Assembly (NCBI RefSeq): GCF_014652575.1
Contig: NZ_BMZB01000004.1
Coordinates: forward strand, 124,001 to 188,000
Length of the DNA: 64,000 nt
Direction of reading: 5' to 3'
DNA from: Asticcacaulis endophyticus
Lineage (GTDB): Bacteria > Pseudomonadota > Alphaproteobacteria > Caulobacterales > Caulobacteraceae
Positions 25,334 through 34,335 of this stretch are shown here, one piece after another. How positions within the stretch are numbered: the first letter of the stretch is position 1; each line of letters begins with the position of its first letter. The notes under the pieces were generated by a model that was given only the letters and a program-made list of their open reading frames with translations, was not told where the DNA came from and made no database searches. Position numbers and translations under genes: made by a program.

Positions 25334-27304
25334 TCAGTCTTTCTGATAGGGGGGATTATGTGTTTCGAGGAAGGTCACAACGCTTTCCAGCGTCTGAACA
25401 CGCGTTGGCTCCTTTGACAGCCAGTGATCTTCGGCCTTGAGGGCTATATATTCCACCGGCTTTCCTGCCTTTTGCAGGGCGTCGCGCATGCGGTAGCTTT
25501 GGTCGACCGGTACGACATCATCGTCTTTACCGTGGATCAGAAGAACGGGGATGGTTACCTTTGCGGCCTGCTGGGCGGGGGAGACTGCATCCCAGCCGCT
25601 TTCATCGCCCATGAAACGCTTCCAGTACAGAACCGTGGAGGCGTTCTTATCCATGCCATTTTCCATGATTTCCCACTTTACCATGGCCGTAAGGTCGGAA
25701 ACGCCGGCAATCGCGGCCGCGCATCTATAGACGCCGGTATCGATGGCCGCTCCGGCCAGAGAGGCATACCCTCCATAGGAGGCACCCATGATGCAGGTGC
25801 GCTTCGGGTCGATCAGGCCTTCCTTAGCCAGATGGCGCACACCGTCCGACAAATCAGTCTGCATCTTGCGGCCCCATTGCCCGTGTCCGGCTTTAGTAAA
25901 GTCTTCGCCGTATCCACTGGAGCCGCGGAAATTAGGTTGCAGCACCACATAGCCGCGGGAGGCCAGGGCCTGTCCCATCCAGTCGAAGCCAAACGTATCG
26001 TGACTTTGCGGCCCGCCGTGCGGCAGGACGATCAATGGCAGGTCTTGCGCATCCCGGCCTGGCGGCAGGGTGATGAGGGCGGAGATTTCGAGCCCGTCAG
26101 CGGCTTTGTATTTTATCAGCTTTTGTTCAGCGACCCATTCGCTGGGGACTTGTGGCCGAGTTTCGCCGACAATCTTGAACTTACCGGTCGCAAAGTCGAT
26201 AAAATAGTAAGTACCGGGATCGTCCTTGCCTTCGCCATAGATGATCACTTTTAACGGGTTATCTGCATATCCGACAATGTTCTTGATGGTGTAACCGGCC
26301 ATCGCTTTATCGATCAGCTTCGGTAGTTTGGCCATAACCGGGTCATAAAAACTATAGGTCGTGCCCCCTTCGCCGTAATTGGCAAATCCGGCCAAGACCT
26401 GAGTCTGAGGATGGAATATGGCCGAGCGGCTATTGCCGTCGATCTCCAGCGCTTCACTGAAAACGCCTTCAGGGCTGACTTCGTAATAATCGCCAGCCTT
26501 GGGGCCGGAATCCATATAAACCAGCAAGGATTTACCGTCGCGACCGAGTCCTACGAGCGAGGGGTAATCAATAGCTTCCTTCTGGGTGAATATGACACTC
26601 CATCGCTTGTTCTGGCGATAGCGCAGGGTCCATACCTTGCTGTCCCAGTCGAACTCTGAGCGGGCAATCAACTCTCCGTCGGGTGTCAGTACCCAGTTCC
26701 TAATGCCGTGCGGGTCTTCGTCAATCCTGAAGCCTTTGCCGGTGGTTAAGGAAAAACCGTAAAGGCTGCGGAAGCCATCGACATCAAGCTTGACGTTGGA
26801 AGCGGTGACCCGGTAGCCTTTATCGCTCTTGATGCGATTGAAGTTGCCCATAACGATCGGAGAGAAAAGCTCCATATCCTGATACATGAGGAAACGCTTA
26901 CCGGCATGGACATCCAGAATGTAGCCTTGCGCATATTCGTTGCGATCACCTTGAAAGGCGCGAATATTGGCGGTGGTTGAGGTAATCAGTACGATCCGGT
27001 CATCATCGCCCCAGAACAGGTTGCGCAGCTTCGATTTTTCCATGATCAGCCCGGCTGATTTGCCCGTCGTCAGATCGTAATCGAAGATAGCGCGCTCGCC
27101 GCCATGATCCTTGATAAGGGCGACACGCTCGCCATTGGGCGATAAGGCGACGTTTTCAATGTCCGGCAGCTTGCCAAACGCGCTCAGGGGCGGGGGCGCG
27201 CCGAGCTTGTTATCTGGGTTTGCGTTTGGGGTTTGCGCCGATACGGCCACCGCCATGCACAGCGTAACCGCGGATGCGGTCAGCGTTTTTAAGTATGACA
27301 TCAT
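25334..27304 (-). CDS. S9 family peptidase (prolyl oligopeptidase/acylaminoacyl-peptidase type), secreted
   Basis: A 656-residue serine peptidase. A signal peptide at residues 1-23 (AVSA) exports it. Residues about 45-385 form a beta-propeller gating domain and about 400-656 an alpha/beta-hydrolase domain. The catalytic triad is visible as Ser in GASYGGYASLAG near 505, Asp in HGKDDDVVPVDQ near 590 and His in AEDHWLS near 626; HGGPQSHDTFGFDW supplies the oxyanion region. It should cleave short peptides after Pro or release N-terminal acylated residues; specificity is not readable. It is a single-gene unit. Confidence 0.92.
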   Translation of the reverse strand: MMSYLKTLTASAVTLCMAVAVSAQTPNANPDNKLGAPPPLSAFGKLPDIENVALSPNGERVALIKDHGGERAIFDYDLTTGKSAGLIMEKSKLRNLFWGDDDRIVLITSTTANIRAFQGDRNEYAQGYILDVHAGKRFLMYQDMELFSPIVMGNFNRIKSDKGYRVTASNVKLDVDGFRSLYGFSLTTGKGFRIDEDPHGIRNWVLTPDGELIARSEFDWDSKVWTLRYRQNKRWSVIFTQKEAIDYPSLVGLGRDGKSLLVYMDSGPKAGDYYEVSPEGVFSEALEIDGNSRSAIFHPQTQVLAGFANYGEGGTTYSFYDPVMAKLPKLIDKAMAGYTIKNIVGYADNPLKVIIYGEGKDDPGTYYFIDFATGKFKIVGETRPQVPSEWVAEQKLIKYKAADGLEISALITLPPGRDAQDLPLIVLPHGGPQSHDTFGFDWMGQALASRGYVVLQPNFRGSSGYGEDFTKAGHGQWGRKMQTDLSDGVRHLAKEGLIDPKRTCIMGASYGGYASLAGAAIDTGVYRCAAAIAGVSDLTAMVKWEIMENGMDKNASTVLYWKRFMGDESGWDAVSPAQQAAKVTIPVLLIHGKDDDVVPVDQSYRMRDALQKAGKPVEYIALKAEDHWLSKEPTRVQTLESVVTFLETHNPPYQKD

Positions 27305-27466
27305 TATGCATATCCCCCAACCCGAACGCCTTGAACTTAAACTGAAATGTTGGCGTAAGTTTTAAATTATCCATGTAAACATATACATATCCTTAAAGGT
27401 CGCATCAAGTGGAAATAGGGTGTTTTGTCACCGTGCGTTGAGTGTGAGCTGGGCCGGTCAAACCGG

Positions 27467-28081
27467 CTAGTGATGGGTTGAGACAGCCAGCCAGATGGCG
27501 GTCACCGCCAGCAGGCCTGACAGGACGCGCCGGATTTTTACCATACGGGCCTCATTGGCGAGGAACGATCCGGCCTGTGTGCCGGTGATGACGATGACGG
27601 CATGGATGACTGTGGCGATGGCCACATAGATCAGTGTCAGGGTGAGGCTTTGCGGCAAGGTTTCGCGGCCGGGATCAATAAACTGGGGCAGGGTCGCTAT
27701 ATAGAAGACGGCGGCCTTGGGGTTCAGCAGGTTGGTGATCAGGCCACGCCGGAAATAGGTTGTTCCCGTGGATTTGGTATCGGTAATATGGGGCGAGGTC
27801 TCATTCGCTGAGCGCCATCCGTCCCATGCCAGCCACAACAGATAAAAAACGCCGGCCCAGCGTAGTATCTGATACGCGGTGTCGTTCGACTGGATAAACA
27901 CCGCAAGTCCCGTCGCCGCCAACAGGCCCGCTAGCAACAGACCCAGAGCGATGCCAAAGATCAATGCAAACCCGGCGGCCCGCCCGCGCGACAGGGCGGT
28001 TATAGCAATATAGCCCATGTTCGGCCCTGGGGTCAGTTCAATTAAAAGGGCGGTGAAAGCAAAGGCTAAGAGGTTAATCAT
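27467..28081 (-). CDS. LysE/RhtB family amino-acid exporter
   Basis: A 204-residue inner-membrane transporter with about six hydrophobic segments. The N-terminal signature (TPGPNMGYIAITALSRGRAAGF) is the LysE/RhtB family motif, followed by RWAGVFYLLWLAWDGWRS and a NLLNPKAAVFYIATLPQFI segment. It likely exports an amino acid or derivative by proton antiport. It is transcribed alone, divergent from fabD. Confidence 0.9.
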   Translation of the reverse strand: MINLLAFAFTALLIELTPGPNMGYIAITALSRGRAAGFALIFGIALGLLLAGLLAATGLAVFIQSNDTAYQILRWAGVFYLLWLAWDGWRSANETSPHITDTKSTGTTYFRRGLITNLLNPKAAVFYIATLPQFIDPGRETLPQSLTLTLIYVAIATVIHAVIVITGTQAGSFLANEARMVKIRRVLSGLLAVTAIWLAVSTHH

Positions 28082-28188
28082 CGGTCGTATCCGTCTGGTA
28101 CGGCACCATGCCCCGAAACGGCGGTTGGGGGAAGCTGATGTGCGGGTTTGCCTTTTTGCTTGCTCCGTCCGTTTATTTGACCTAACCC

Positions 28189-28221
28189 AAGGCCCCTCAA
28201 ACAGACTCTAAACGGGGCCTT
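28189..28221 (+). promoter_or_regulatory. Hairpin immediately upstream of fabD
   Basis: AAGGCCCC (28189-28196) pairs with GGGGCCTT (28214-28221) over a 17-base loop; the stem ends seven bases before the fabD ATG, and the only G-rich segment that could bind the ribosome is inside it. No gene on the same strand lies upstream, so it is not a terminator for a neighbour. Confidence 0.45.
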
Positions 28222-28228
28222 ATTATTC

Positions 28229-29170
28229 ATGACACTTGCCTTTGTATTTCCCGGTCAGGGCAGCCAGACTGTCGGCATGGGATCAGATCTTGCCGATAAT
28301 TTTCAGGCCGCGCGTGAGGTTTTCGCTGAGGTCGATGACGCTTTGGGGCAAAAGCTGTCCCAATTGATGCGCGAAGGGCCGGAAAGCGACCTGACCCTGA
28401 CGGAGAATGCCCAGCCCGCCCTGATGGCCGTCTCTATGGCGGTTGTACGCGTTCTGAAGGCTGATTTCGGGGTGGATATCGCAAAGGCCGCGTTCGTGGC
28501 GGGGCATTCTTTGGGGGAATATTCGGCACTGGCGGCGGCAGAGGCCTTTAGCCTGACCGACACAGCCCGTCTGTTGAAGCTGCGCGGTCAGGCTATGCAG
28601 CGGGCCGTGCCGGTTGGCGTCGGGGCTATGGCCGCCCTGATCGGTAAGGCTGATCTTGAACTGGCCGAAGCCGCCTGTCAGGCCGGATCGTCGGCGGGCG
28701 TGGTGGTCGTCGCCAATGACAACAATGCCGGTCAGATTGTGATTTCCGGCGCCAAGGCGGCCGTTGAACTGGCTATTGAAAAAGCCAAGGAACTGGGCGC
28801 CAAGGCGATGCTGCTCAATGTATCGGCACCGTTCCATTGTCCACTGATGCAGCCGGCCGCCGATGAGATGCAGGTAGCCCTTGGCAAGGTCACGATTTTG
28901 CAACCGAAATCGACTCTGGTCGCCAATGTCAGCGCCCGCCCGGTCAGCGATGTGGCGCAGATCGCCCCGCTTCTGGTTGAGCAGGTGACGGGCCGTGTCC
29001 GCTGGCGCGAAAGCGTGCAGTGGCTGTCGGGTGAGGGGGCGGTGACGCAATTTGCGGAACTGGGCGCGGGTAAGGTTTTGACCGGCATGATCAAGCGGAT
29101 TGCCCCCGATGCGACCGCCTTAGCGCTTAATAACGCGGCCGATTTTGAAGCCTTTGCGGCTTCGCTCTGA
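28229..29170 (+). CDS. fabD: Malonyl-CoA:ACP transacylase
   Basis: Loads malonyl groups onto acyl carrier protein for fatty-acid synthesis. It begins AFVFPGQGSQTVGMG; the catalytic Ser lies in AGHSLGEYSA (Ser near residue 93), with the supporting His in SAPFHCPLM near 205 and the malonyl-binding Arg in LKLRGQAMQ. Length 313 is normal. First gene of the run fabD-fabG-acpP-fabF-mltG-yicC-gmk. Confidence 0.97.
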   Translation: MTLAFVFPGQGSQTVGMGSDLADNFQAAREVFAEVDDALGQKLSQLMREGPESDLTLTENAQPALMAVSMAVVRVLKADFGVDIAKAAFVAGHSLGEYSALAAAEAFSLTDTARLLKLRGQAMQRAVPVGVGAMAALIGKADLELAEAACQAGSSAGVVVVANDNNAGQIVISGAKAAVELAIEKAKELGAKAMLLNVSAPFHCPLMQPAADEMQVALGKVTILQPKSTLVANVSARPVSDVAQIAPLLVEQVTGRVRWRESVQWLSGEGAVTQFAELGAGKVLTGMIKRIAPDATALALNNAADFEAFAASL

Positions 29171-29188
29171 GAATTTGTGAGGAACCGA

Positions 29189-29929
29189 ATGTTTGATCTG
29201 TCTAACAAAACCGCTCTGGTGACCGGCGCCACGGGTGGCCTTGGGGCCTCGATAGCGCGTGCCCTGCATAGCCAAGGCGCTAATGTGGTGCTGTCCGGCA
29301 CCCGCGAAGCCGTTTTGCAGGAACTGGCGTCTAAACTGGGCGAGCGCGCCTTTGTGGCGGCGTGTAATCTGTCTGATTCTGCCGAAGTCGATGGCCTGAT
29401 GGCCAAGGCCGAAGCGGCTGCCGGCTCGCCGGTCGATATTCTGGTTTCCAATGCCGGTCTGACGCGCGATGGCCTGTTGATGCGCATGAAGGATGAAGAC
29501 TGGGAAACGGTTATAAAGGTCAACTTAGAAGCCTATTTCCGCCTGTCGCGTTCGGCCATGAAGGGCATGATGAAGCGCCGTTTTGGCCGCATCATCGGCA
29601 TTGCTTCGGTCGTGGGCGTGACTGGCAACCCAGGTCAGGCCAACTATGCCGCCTCTAAGGCCGGTATGATCGGCTTTTCCAAGGCCTTGGCTCAGGAAGT
29701 GGCGTCACGCAATATCACCGTCAATACGGTCGCCCCTGGCTTTATCGCTTCTCCGATGACCGATGTGCTCAATGACGCGCAGCGCGATGCCATTCTGACC
29801 AAGATACCCGCCGGAAAGCTGGGGGAGGGCAGCGATATCGCCGCAGCCTGCGTTTATCTGGCGAGCGTTGAGGCGGGTTATGTCACCGGCCAGACCCTTC
29901 ACGTCAACGGCGGTATGGCGATGATTTAA
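29189..29929 (+). CDS. fabG: 3-oxoacyl-ACP reductase
   Basis: NADPH-dependent reduction of beta-ketoacyl-ACP. SDR fold with TGATGGLG near residues 12-19, NAG at about 90-92, catalytic Ser in GIASVVGVTGN and YAASK at about 153-157, plus the FabG-type NTVAPGFIASPMT. The start is ATG at 29189, with GAGGA six bases upstream; a GTG at 29177 lies within that binding site. It follows fabD by 18 bp. Confidence 0.97.
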   Translation: MFDLSNKTALVTGATGGLGASIARALHSQGANVVLSGTREAVLQELASKLGERAFVAACNLSDSAEVDGLMAKAEAAAGSPVDILVSNAGLTRDGLLMRMKDEDWETVIKVNLEAYFRLSRSAMKGMMKRRFGRIIGIASVVGVTGNPGQANYAASKAGMIGFSKALAQEVASRNITVNTVAPGFIASPMTDVLNDAQRDAILTKIPAGKLGEGSDIAAACVYLASVEAGYVTGQTLHVNGGMAMI

Positions 29930-30068
29930 GCGGCGTTTAGCCACTCGTTTTATCAAAAGCTTTTGTGTCGTAAAATAGTGTGTTACGCAGCGCAGTTAAA
30001 TTCGCTTGAATCCTTACACCTGTATGGCTACAAGCAAACGCCTAGAATCTTAGTTAAGTTTCTTAAGC

Positions 30069-30105
30069 GGCCCTCGCGGCCAAGTTTTTAAACCTCTAGA
30101 GGGCC
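30069..30105 (+). promoter_or_regulatory. Hairpin including the acpP ribosome binding site
   Basis: GGCCCTC (30069-30075) is complementary to GAGGGCC (30099-30105), the segment that contains the acpP Shine-Dalgarno GAGGG four to five bases before the ATG. A smaller palindrome CCTCTAGAGG (30093-30102) overlaps it. Pairing would hide the ribosome binding site, suggesting translational tuning of this very highly expressed gene (inference). Confidence 0.45.
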
Positions 30106-30109
30106 TAAA

Positions 30110-30349
30110 ATGTCTGAAGTTCTTGAACGTGTTCGTAAGATCGTAATCGACCATCTGGATGCCGATCCGGACAAGGTCACGGATAAGGCGAGCTTTATCG
30201 ACGATCTGGAAGCCGACAGCCTCGACATCGTCGAGCTGGTTATGGCTTTCGAAGAAGAGTTCGACATCGAAATTCCCGACGATTCCGCTGAGCACATCCT
30301 CACGGTCGGTGATGCGGTGAACTATATTCAGGAAAAGCTTTCCGCTTAA
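30110..30349 (+). CDS. acpP: Acyl carrier protein
   Basis: A 79-residue acidic helical carrier of growing acyl chains. The phosphopantetheine attachment site is Ser37 in [21 protein letters not shown]. It is preceded by a 180-bp gap after fabG, unusually large within this gene run, so acpP probably has its own promoter. GAGGG provides the ribosome binding site. Confidence 0.99.
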   Translation: MSEVLERVRKIVIDHLDADPDKVTDKASFIDDLEADSLDIVELVMAFEEEFDIEIPDDSAEHILTVGDAVNYIQEKLSA

Positions 30350-30445
30350 TCCTGTTAAGGTGAAATAGGGCGCGGCTCTGCTTGGGTGCAGGGCCGCGTC
30401 ATGTCTATCGGGCATGGCTTTGCCCAAAGTTCTAAGGATACGCAT

Positions 30446-31729
30446 ATGGCTCGTCGCGTCGTGATTACTGGCGTTGGTCTGTTGACCCCGCTGGGGCATG
30501 GGACCGAAATTTCGTGGAAGCGTCTGCTGGAAGGCAAGTCCGGCGCAGGCCCGATCACCGCCTTCGATACGACCGACTATGCCTGCACCGTCGCCTGTGA
30601 AATCCCGACCGTAGATGGTCGCGGTGGTGGTGGCCCGGACATCGAAGGCTCGTTTGATGCCTCGAAAGTCCTGTCCAATAAAGAGCGCCGCAAGGTTGAC
30701 GATTTTATCCTGTACGCGATTGCCGCCGCCGATGAAGCGCTGAGCGATGCCAACTGGCACCCCGAATCCGAAGAGGATCAGGTGCGCACCGGCGTGATGA
30801 TCGGCTCCGGCATTGGCGGTCTGGGCGTTATCGCCGCCACTGCGCTTGAGCTTAAGGAAAAAGGCCCCAAGCGTATTTCGCCCTTCTTTATTCCGTCATC
30901 CCTTATCAATCTGGCGTCGGGGCAGGTGTCGATCCGGCACGGCCTGAAAGGGCCTAACCATTCGGTCGTGACCGCCTGTGCGACCGGAGCCCACGCGATT
31001 GGTGATGCGGCCCGCCTGATCAAATACGGCGACGCTGATGTCATGGTCGCTGGTGGGGCTGAATCGGCCATTGTGCCGGTAGGTATTGCAGGCTTTATTG
31101 CCTGCCGCGCCCTGTGTACCGCCTTTAATGATGCACCGGAAAAGGCCTCTCGCCCTTATGACAAAGACCGCGATGGCTTTGTCATGGGTGAGGGCGCGGG
31201 TATTCTGGTGCTCGAAGAATATGAACATGCCAAGGCGCGCGGCGCCAAGATCTATGCCGAAGTATTGGGCTATGGCCTGTCGGGCGACGCCTATCACATC
31301 ACCGCCCCGTCCGAAGATGGTGATGGCGGTTTTCGTGCTATGAGCTTGGCGCTCAAAGATGCGGGCATCTCAGCGACTGAGATCGACTATGTCAATTCGC
31401 ACGGCACCTCGACTATGGCTGATGGCATTGAGTTGAAAGCCATCGAGAAATTCCTGGGCGAACGTGCAGCCACCGGCACGGTGTCGTCGACCAAATCCGC
31501 TATCGGCCACCTCTTGGGCGCGGCTGGCGCCGTTGAGGCCGCGTTCTGCGCACTGGCCATACGCGATCAGATTGCCCCGCCGACCATCAACCTCGACAAT
31601 CCGGATGTTGAAACCCCCATCGATCTGGTGCCCAATAAGGCCAAGCCTATGAAGATCGATAAGGTTATGTCAAACTCCTTCGGATTCGGGGGCACTAACG
31701 CCGCGCTCATATTGGGTAAGGTCGACTAA
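30446..31729 (+). CDS. fabF: Beta-ketoacyl-ACP synthase II
   Basis: Condensing enzyme that elongates acyl-ACP with malonyl-ACP. Thiolase fold of 427 residues with the triad Cys in VVTACATGAHAIGDA near 177, His in NSHGTSTMADG near 318 and His in KSAIGHLLGAAG near 354. The start ATG at 30446 (MARRVVITGVG) is preferred over an in-frame upstream TTG because AAGGA lies eight bases before it and homologues begin there. Only two bases separate its stop from the mltG start. Confidence 0.97.
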   Translation: MARRVVITGVGLLTPLGHGTEISWKRLLEGKSGAGPITAFDTTDYACTVACEIPTVDGRGGGGPDIEGSFDASKVLSNKERRKVDDFILYAIAAADEALSDANWHPESEEDQVRTGVMIGSGIGGLGVIAATALELKEKGPKRISPFFIPSSLINLASGQVSIRHGLKGPNHSVVTACATGAHAIGDAARLIKYGDADVMVAGGAESAIVPVGIAGFIACRALCTAFNDAPEKASRPYDKDRDGFVMGEGAGILVLEEYEHAKARGAKIYAEVLGYGLSGDAYHITAPSEDGDGGFRAMSLALKDAGISATEIDYVNSHGTSTMADGIELKAIEKFLGERAATGTVSSTKSAIGHLLGAAGAVEAAFCALAIRDQIAPPTINLDNPDVETPIDLVPNKAKPMKIDKVMSNSFGFGGTNAALILGKVD

Positions 31730-31731
31730 CC

Positions 31732-32790
31732 ATGACGAAAAAAGGCAGGCCGGCCAAACCGCGAAAAGCCAAGCGTTTGATTGCGCCGGTTGCGGGCCTG
31801 TTGTCGGGATTGTTTCTGCTGTTTCTGGCCGTGCTGCTGGGCGTCTATGCTCAGGCGTTTGGCCCGGGGCCGGTGGCGCGGGACAATGCTGAGGTGACCT
31901 CGGTGTCGCTCAAGCAGGGCATGGGCGTTATCGCCATTGCCAAAACCCTTAAAAGTGCGGGCGTTATCCGCTCTGAAACCGCATTTCGTCTGGCCGCCAA
32001 GGTCAGCGGCCGTGATAATGCCATGCGCGCCGGCACCTATGAATTTGATAGCCGCCAGCCCTTGTTCAGCGTTCTGAAACAGATCCAGGACGGCAAGGTC
32101 GTGCAGCACTTCGTCACCATCCCCGAAGGCCGCACCTCGGCTCAGGCCGTGCGGATTCTTATGGCGGTTGAGGCGTTAAAGGGCGATGTCGACATCCCAC
32201 CCGAAGGTTCGGTGCTGCCGGAGACCTATCAGTATGAGCCCGGTGAGACCCGTCAGGCTGTGCTTGACCGGATGCTGGACGCGGGCCGCAAGACTTTGAA
32301 CGATCTGTGGGCCAAACGTAAGCCGGGTCTGCCGATCAATACACCCGAAGAAGCGCTGATACTGGCGTCTGTGGTCGAAAAAGAAACTGGTATTGCTGAG
32401 GAGCGCCCGCGGGTCGCGGCCGTGTTCGTCAACCGTCTGCGCAAGGGTATGCGGCTGGAGTCCGATCCGACTGTGGTTTACGGTGTCTCCAAAGGTGAAC
32501 CGCTGGGGCGGGGCCTGCGCCGGTCAGAATTGGATACGGCGACACCGTGGAACACCTATCTGATTTCGCGCCTGCCGATCACGCCAATTGCTAATCCTGG
32601 TAAGGCGTCCATTAAGGCTGTGCTCAATCCGGCCCAGACCAATGATATATTCTTTGTCGCTGATGGCACGGGTGGTCATGTTTTTGCCGAAACCTATGAT
32701 CAGCATCTGGTCAATGTCGCCAACTGGCGCAAGATCGAGAACCAGCCGCGCGATTCTGCCGTCACGGCCCTGAGCAGCAAAGCCAACTAA
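31732..32790 (+). CDS. mltG: Endolytic murein transglycosylase MltG (YceG family)
   Basis: Cuts nascent glycan strands and so sets peptidoglycan chain length. A basic cytosolic N-terminus is followed by one transmembrane helix (residues about 17-43) and a periplasmic domain. The YceG signature includes LPETYQYEPGETRQAVLDRM, the catalytic Glu in ASVVEKETGIAEERPRVA near residue 218, the FVNRLRKGMRLESDPTVVYG segment and LPITPIANPGKASIKAVLNP. Length 352. Position directly after fabF in a fatty-acid run is common in alphaproteobacteria. Confidence 0.95.
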   Translation: MTKKGRPAKPRKAKRLIAPVAGLLSGLFLLFLAVLLGVYAQAFGPGPVARDNAEVTSVSLKQGMGVIAIAKTLKSAGVIRSETAFRLAAKVSGRDNAMRAGTYEFDSRQPLFSVLKQIQDGKVVQHFVTIPEGRTSAQAVRILMAVEALKGDVDIPPEGSVLPETYQYEPGETRQAVLDRMLDAGRKTLNDLWAKRKPGLPINTPEEALILASVVEKETGIAEERPRVAAVFVNRLRKGMRLESDPTVVYGVSKGEPLGRGLRRSELDTATPWNTYLISRLPITPIANPGKASIKAVLNPAQTNDIFFVADGTGGHVFAETYDQHLVNVANWRKIENQPRDSAVTALSSKAN

Positions 32791-32804
32791 AAAGGAATTT
32801 GCGC

Positions 32805-33701
32805 ATGGCGCTTTATAGCATGACTGGCTTTGCCAGACGCGATGGCCGTCATAGCGATGATTTGGGTGAAACGCGCTGGACGATTGAGGTGCGCTCCGTC
32901 AATGGCCGCAGCCTTGATGTCAAATGCCGCTATCCGGCAGGCTATGAGCATCTGGATCGGCTGGCCAAAGAGCTGTGCAAGGTCAAGTTTCAGCGCGGGC
33001 AGATTGCGGTGAATTTTCAAATCAGCACGGATGCCCCCAGAGCTGCGGTGACGATCAATGAATCCATGATTGATTTTTATCTGCGCGCTGGCGATGAGTT
33101 GATCAAAAGCGGCCGCGTTAAGCCGCCGCGCTGGGATGGATTATTGTCGCTGCGCGGGGTGTTGGAAACGGCGGCGGACGACGATACGGTTGATGAGGGA
33201 CGGGCGTTTGAAGCCAGTCTGATTGACGATCTGAATAGTGTACTTGAAGACCTTAAAGCCGCGCGTGGCCATGAGGGCGAGGCGCTGTTGCACATCCTCA
33301 ACCACCATCTGGAAACCCTAACCATTGCGCGCCATGATGCCGAGGCGCTCGCCGGACAACAGTTGACGCACATCCGCGAACGCTTTGAGCGCCGCCTGAC
33401 GGAGATCATGGGCGATACGGCTGAGTTTCAGGATCGCATCCTGCAGGAAGCGGCGGTGCTGGGCGTTAAGGCTGATGTGACCGAAGAACTGGATCGTCTG
33501 CGGGCCCATATCGAGGCGGCCCATGCCTTGTTGGGGGCGGAAACCTCACAGGGCCGTAAGCTCGATTTTCTGGCGCAGGAATTTATGCGCGAAGCCAATA
33601 CTTTGTGCTCCAAATCGACCCTGACCGAACTTACAAGCATCGGTCTGAATTTAAAATCAACGATTGATCAGTTTCGTGAGCAAATCCAGAATGTTGAATA
33701 A
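32805..33701 (+). CDS. YicC family endoribonuclease
   Basis: A 298-residue protein of the YicC/YloC family, shown in E. coli to act as an endoribonuclease that promotes decay of certain small RNAs. It opens with the signature MALYSMTGFARRDG, followed by EVRSVNGRSLDVKCRYP, and ends with the conserved block ETSQGRKLDFLAQEFMREANTL and STLTELTSIGLNLKSTIDQ. The start ATG at 32805 has AAGGA eight bases upstream. The downstream gmk start lies inside its last codons, giving tight coupling, as in many bacteria where yicC and gmk are neighbours. Confidence 0.93.
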   Translation: MALYSMTGFARRDGRHSDDLGETRWTIEVRSVNGRSLDVKCRYPAGYEHLDRLAKELCKVKFQRGQIAVNFQISTDAPRAAVTINESMIDFYLRAGDELIKSGRVKPPRWDGLLSLRGVLETAADDDTVDEGRAFEASLIDDLNSVLEDLKAARGHEGEALLHILNHHLETLTIARHDAEALAGQQLTHIRERFERRLTEIMGDTAEFQDRILQEAAVLGVKADVTEELDRLRAHIEAAHALLGAETSQGRKLDFLAQEFMREANTLCSKSTLTELTSIGLNLKSTIDQFREQIQNVE

Positions 33702-34332
33702 TCCCCGCATCCGCCGTGGCCTTATGCTGATCGTCGTCGCCCCGTCAGGCGCGGGTAAGACGTCGCTATGTCGCCGCCTGATGGCCGATCACGAAGATCT
33801 GGATTTGTCGATTTCGGTGACCACCCGTGCCCCGCGTCCGGGGGAGGAGCATGGGCGTGATTATCACTTTATCAGCGATGCCCAGATGGATGAATTGATT
33901 GCCCAGGATGCCTTGCTGGAGACCGCAGCGGTGCATGAGTTTCGCTACGGCACCCCACGCGAGCCGGTCGAAAAGGCGTTATCTCAGGGCAAAAACGTTT
34001 TGTTCGATATCGACTGGCAAGGGGCGCAGCGCATTTCGGTCAAGGCCCCGTCCGATGTGGTGCGGGTATTCATCCTGCCACCGTCAATGTCTGAGCTTAA
34101 GCGTCGATTGGTCGCGCGGGCTCAGGACGGCATGGATGTAATTGAGCGACGCCTAAGCCGGGCCAAGGGTGAAATCGCCCATTGGGCCGAATATGATTAT
34201 GTCATTCTCAATGATGATTTTGACCGTTCCTATGCTGAACTAGCCCACATCTATCACGCTGAAGCAGCGCGACGGTCGCGCGGTTTGTGGATTGCACCGT
34301 TTGTCGATGAGTTGATGGGGGAAATTATTTAA
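33691..34332 (+). CDS. gmk: Guanylate kinase
   Basis: Phosphorylates GMP to GDP. P-loop APSGAGKTSLCRRL near residues 16-29, GMP-binding segment SISVTTRAPRPGEEHGRDYHF, and lid EFRYGTPREPVEKAL. With ATG at 33691 the protein has 213 residues, normal for the family; this start overlaps the end of the yicC gene by 11 bases. An in-frame upstream extension to 33664 exists but would add residues not seen in the family. Its stop codon marks the left edge of the AT-rich insertion. Confidence 0.96.
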   Translation: MLNNPRIRRGLMLIVVAPSGAGKTSLCRRLMADHEDLDLSISVTTRAPRPGEEHGRDYHFISDAQMDELIAQDALLETAAVHEFRYGTPREPVEKALSQGKNVLFDIDWQGAQRISVKAPSDVVRVFILPPSMSELKRRLVARAQDGMDVIERRLSRAKGEIAHWAEYDYVILNDDFDRSYAELAHIYHAEAARRSRGLWIAPFVDELMGEII

Positions 34333-34335
34333 TAA

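Noticed and set aside
28283-29050. Long minus-strand frame opposite fabD
   Set aside because: Same reason: fabD is unambiguous and the antisense frame resembles no family.
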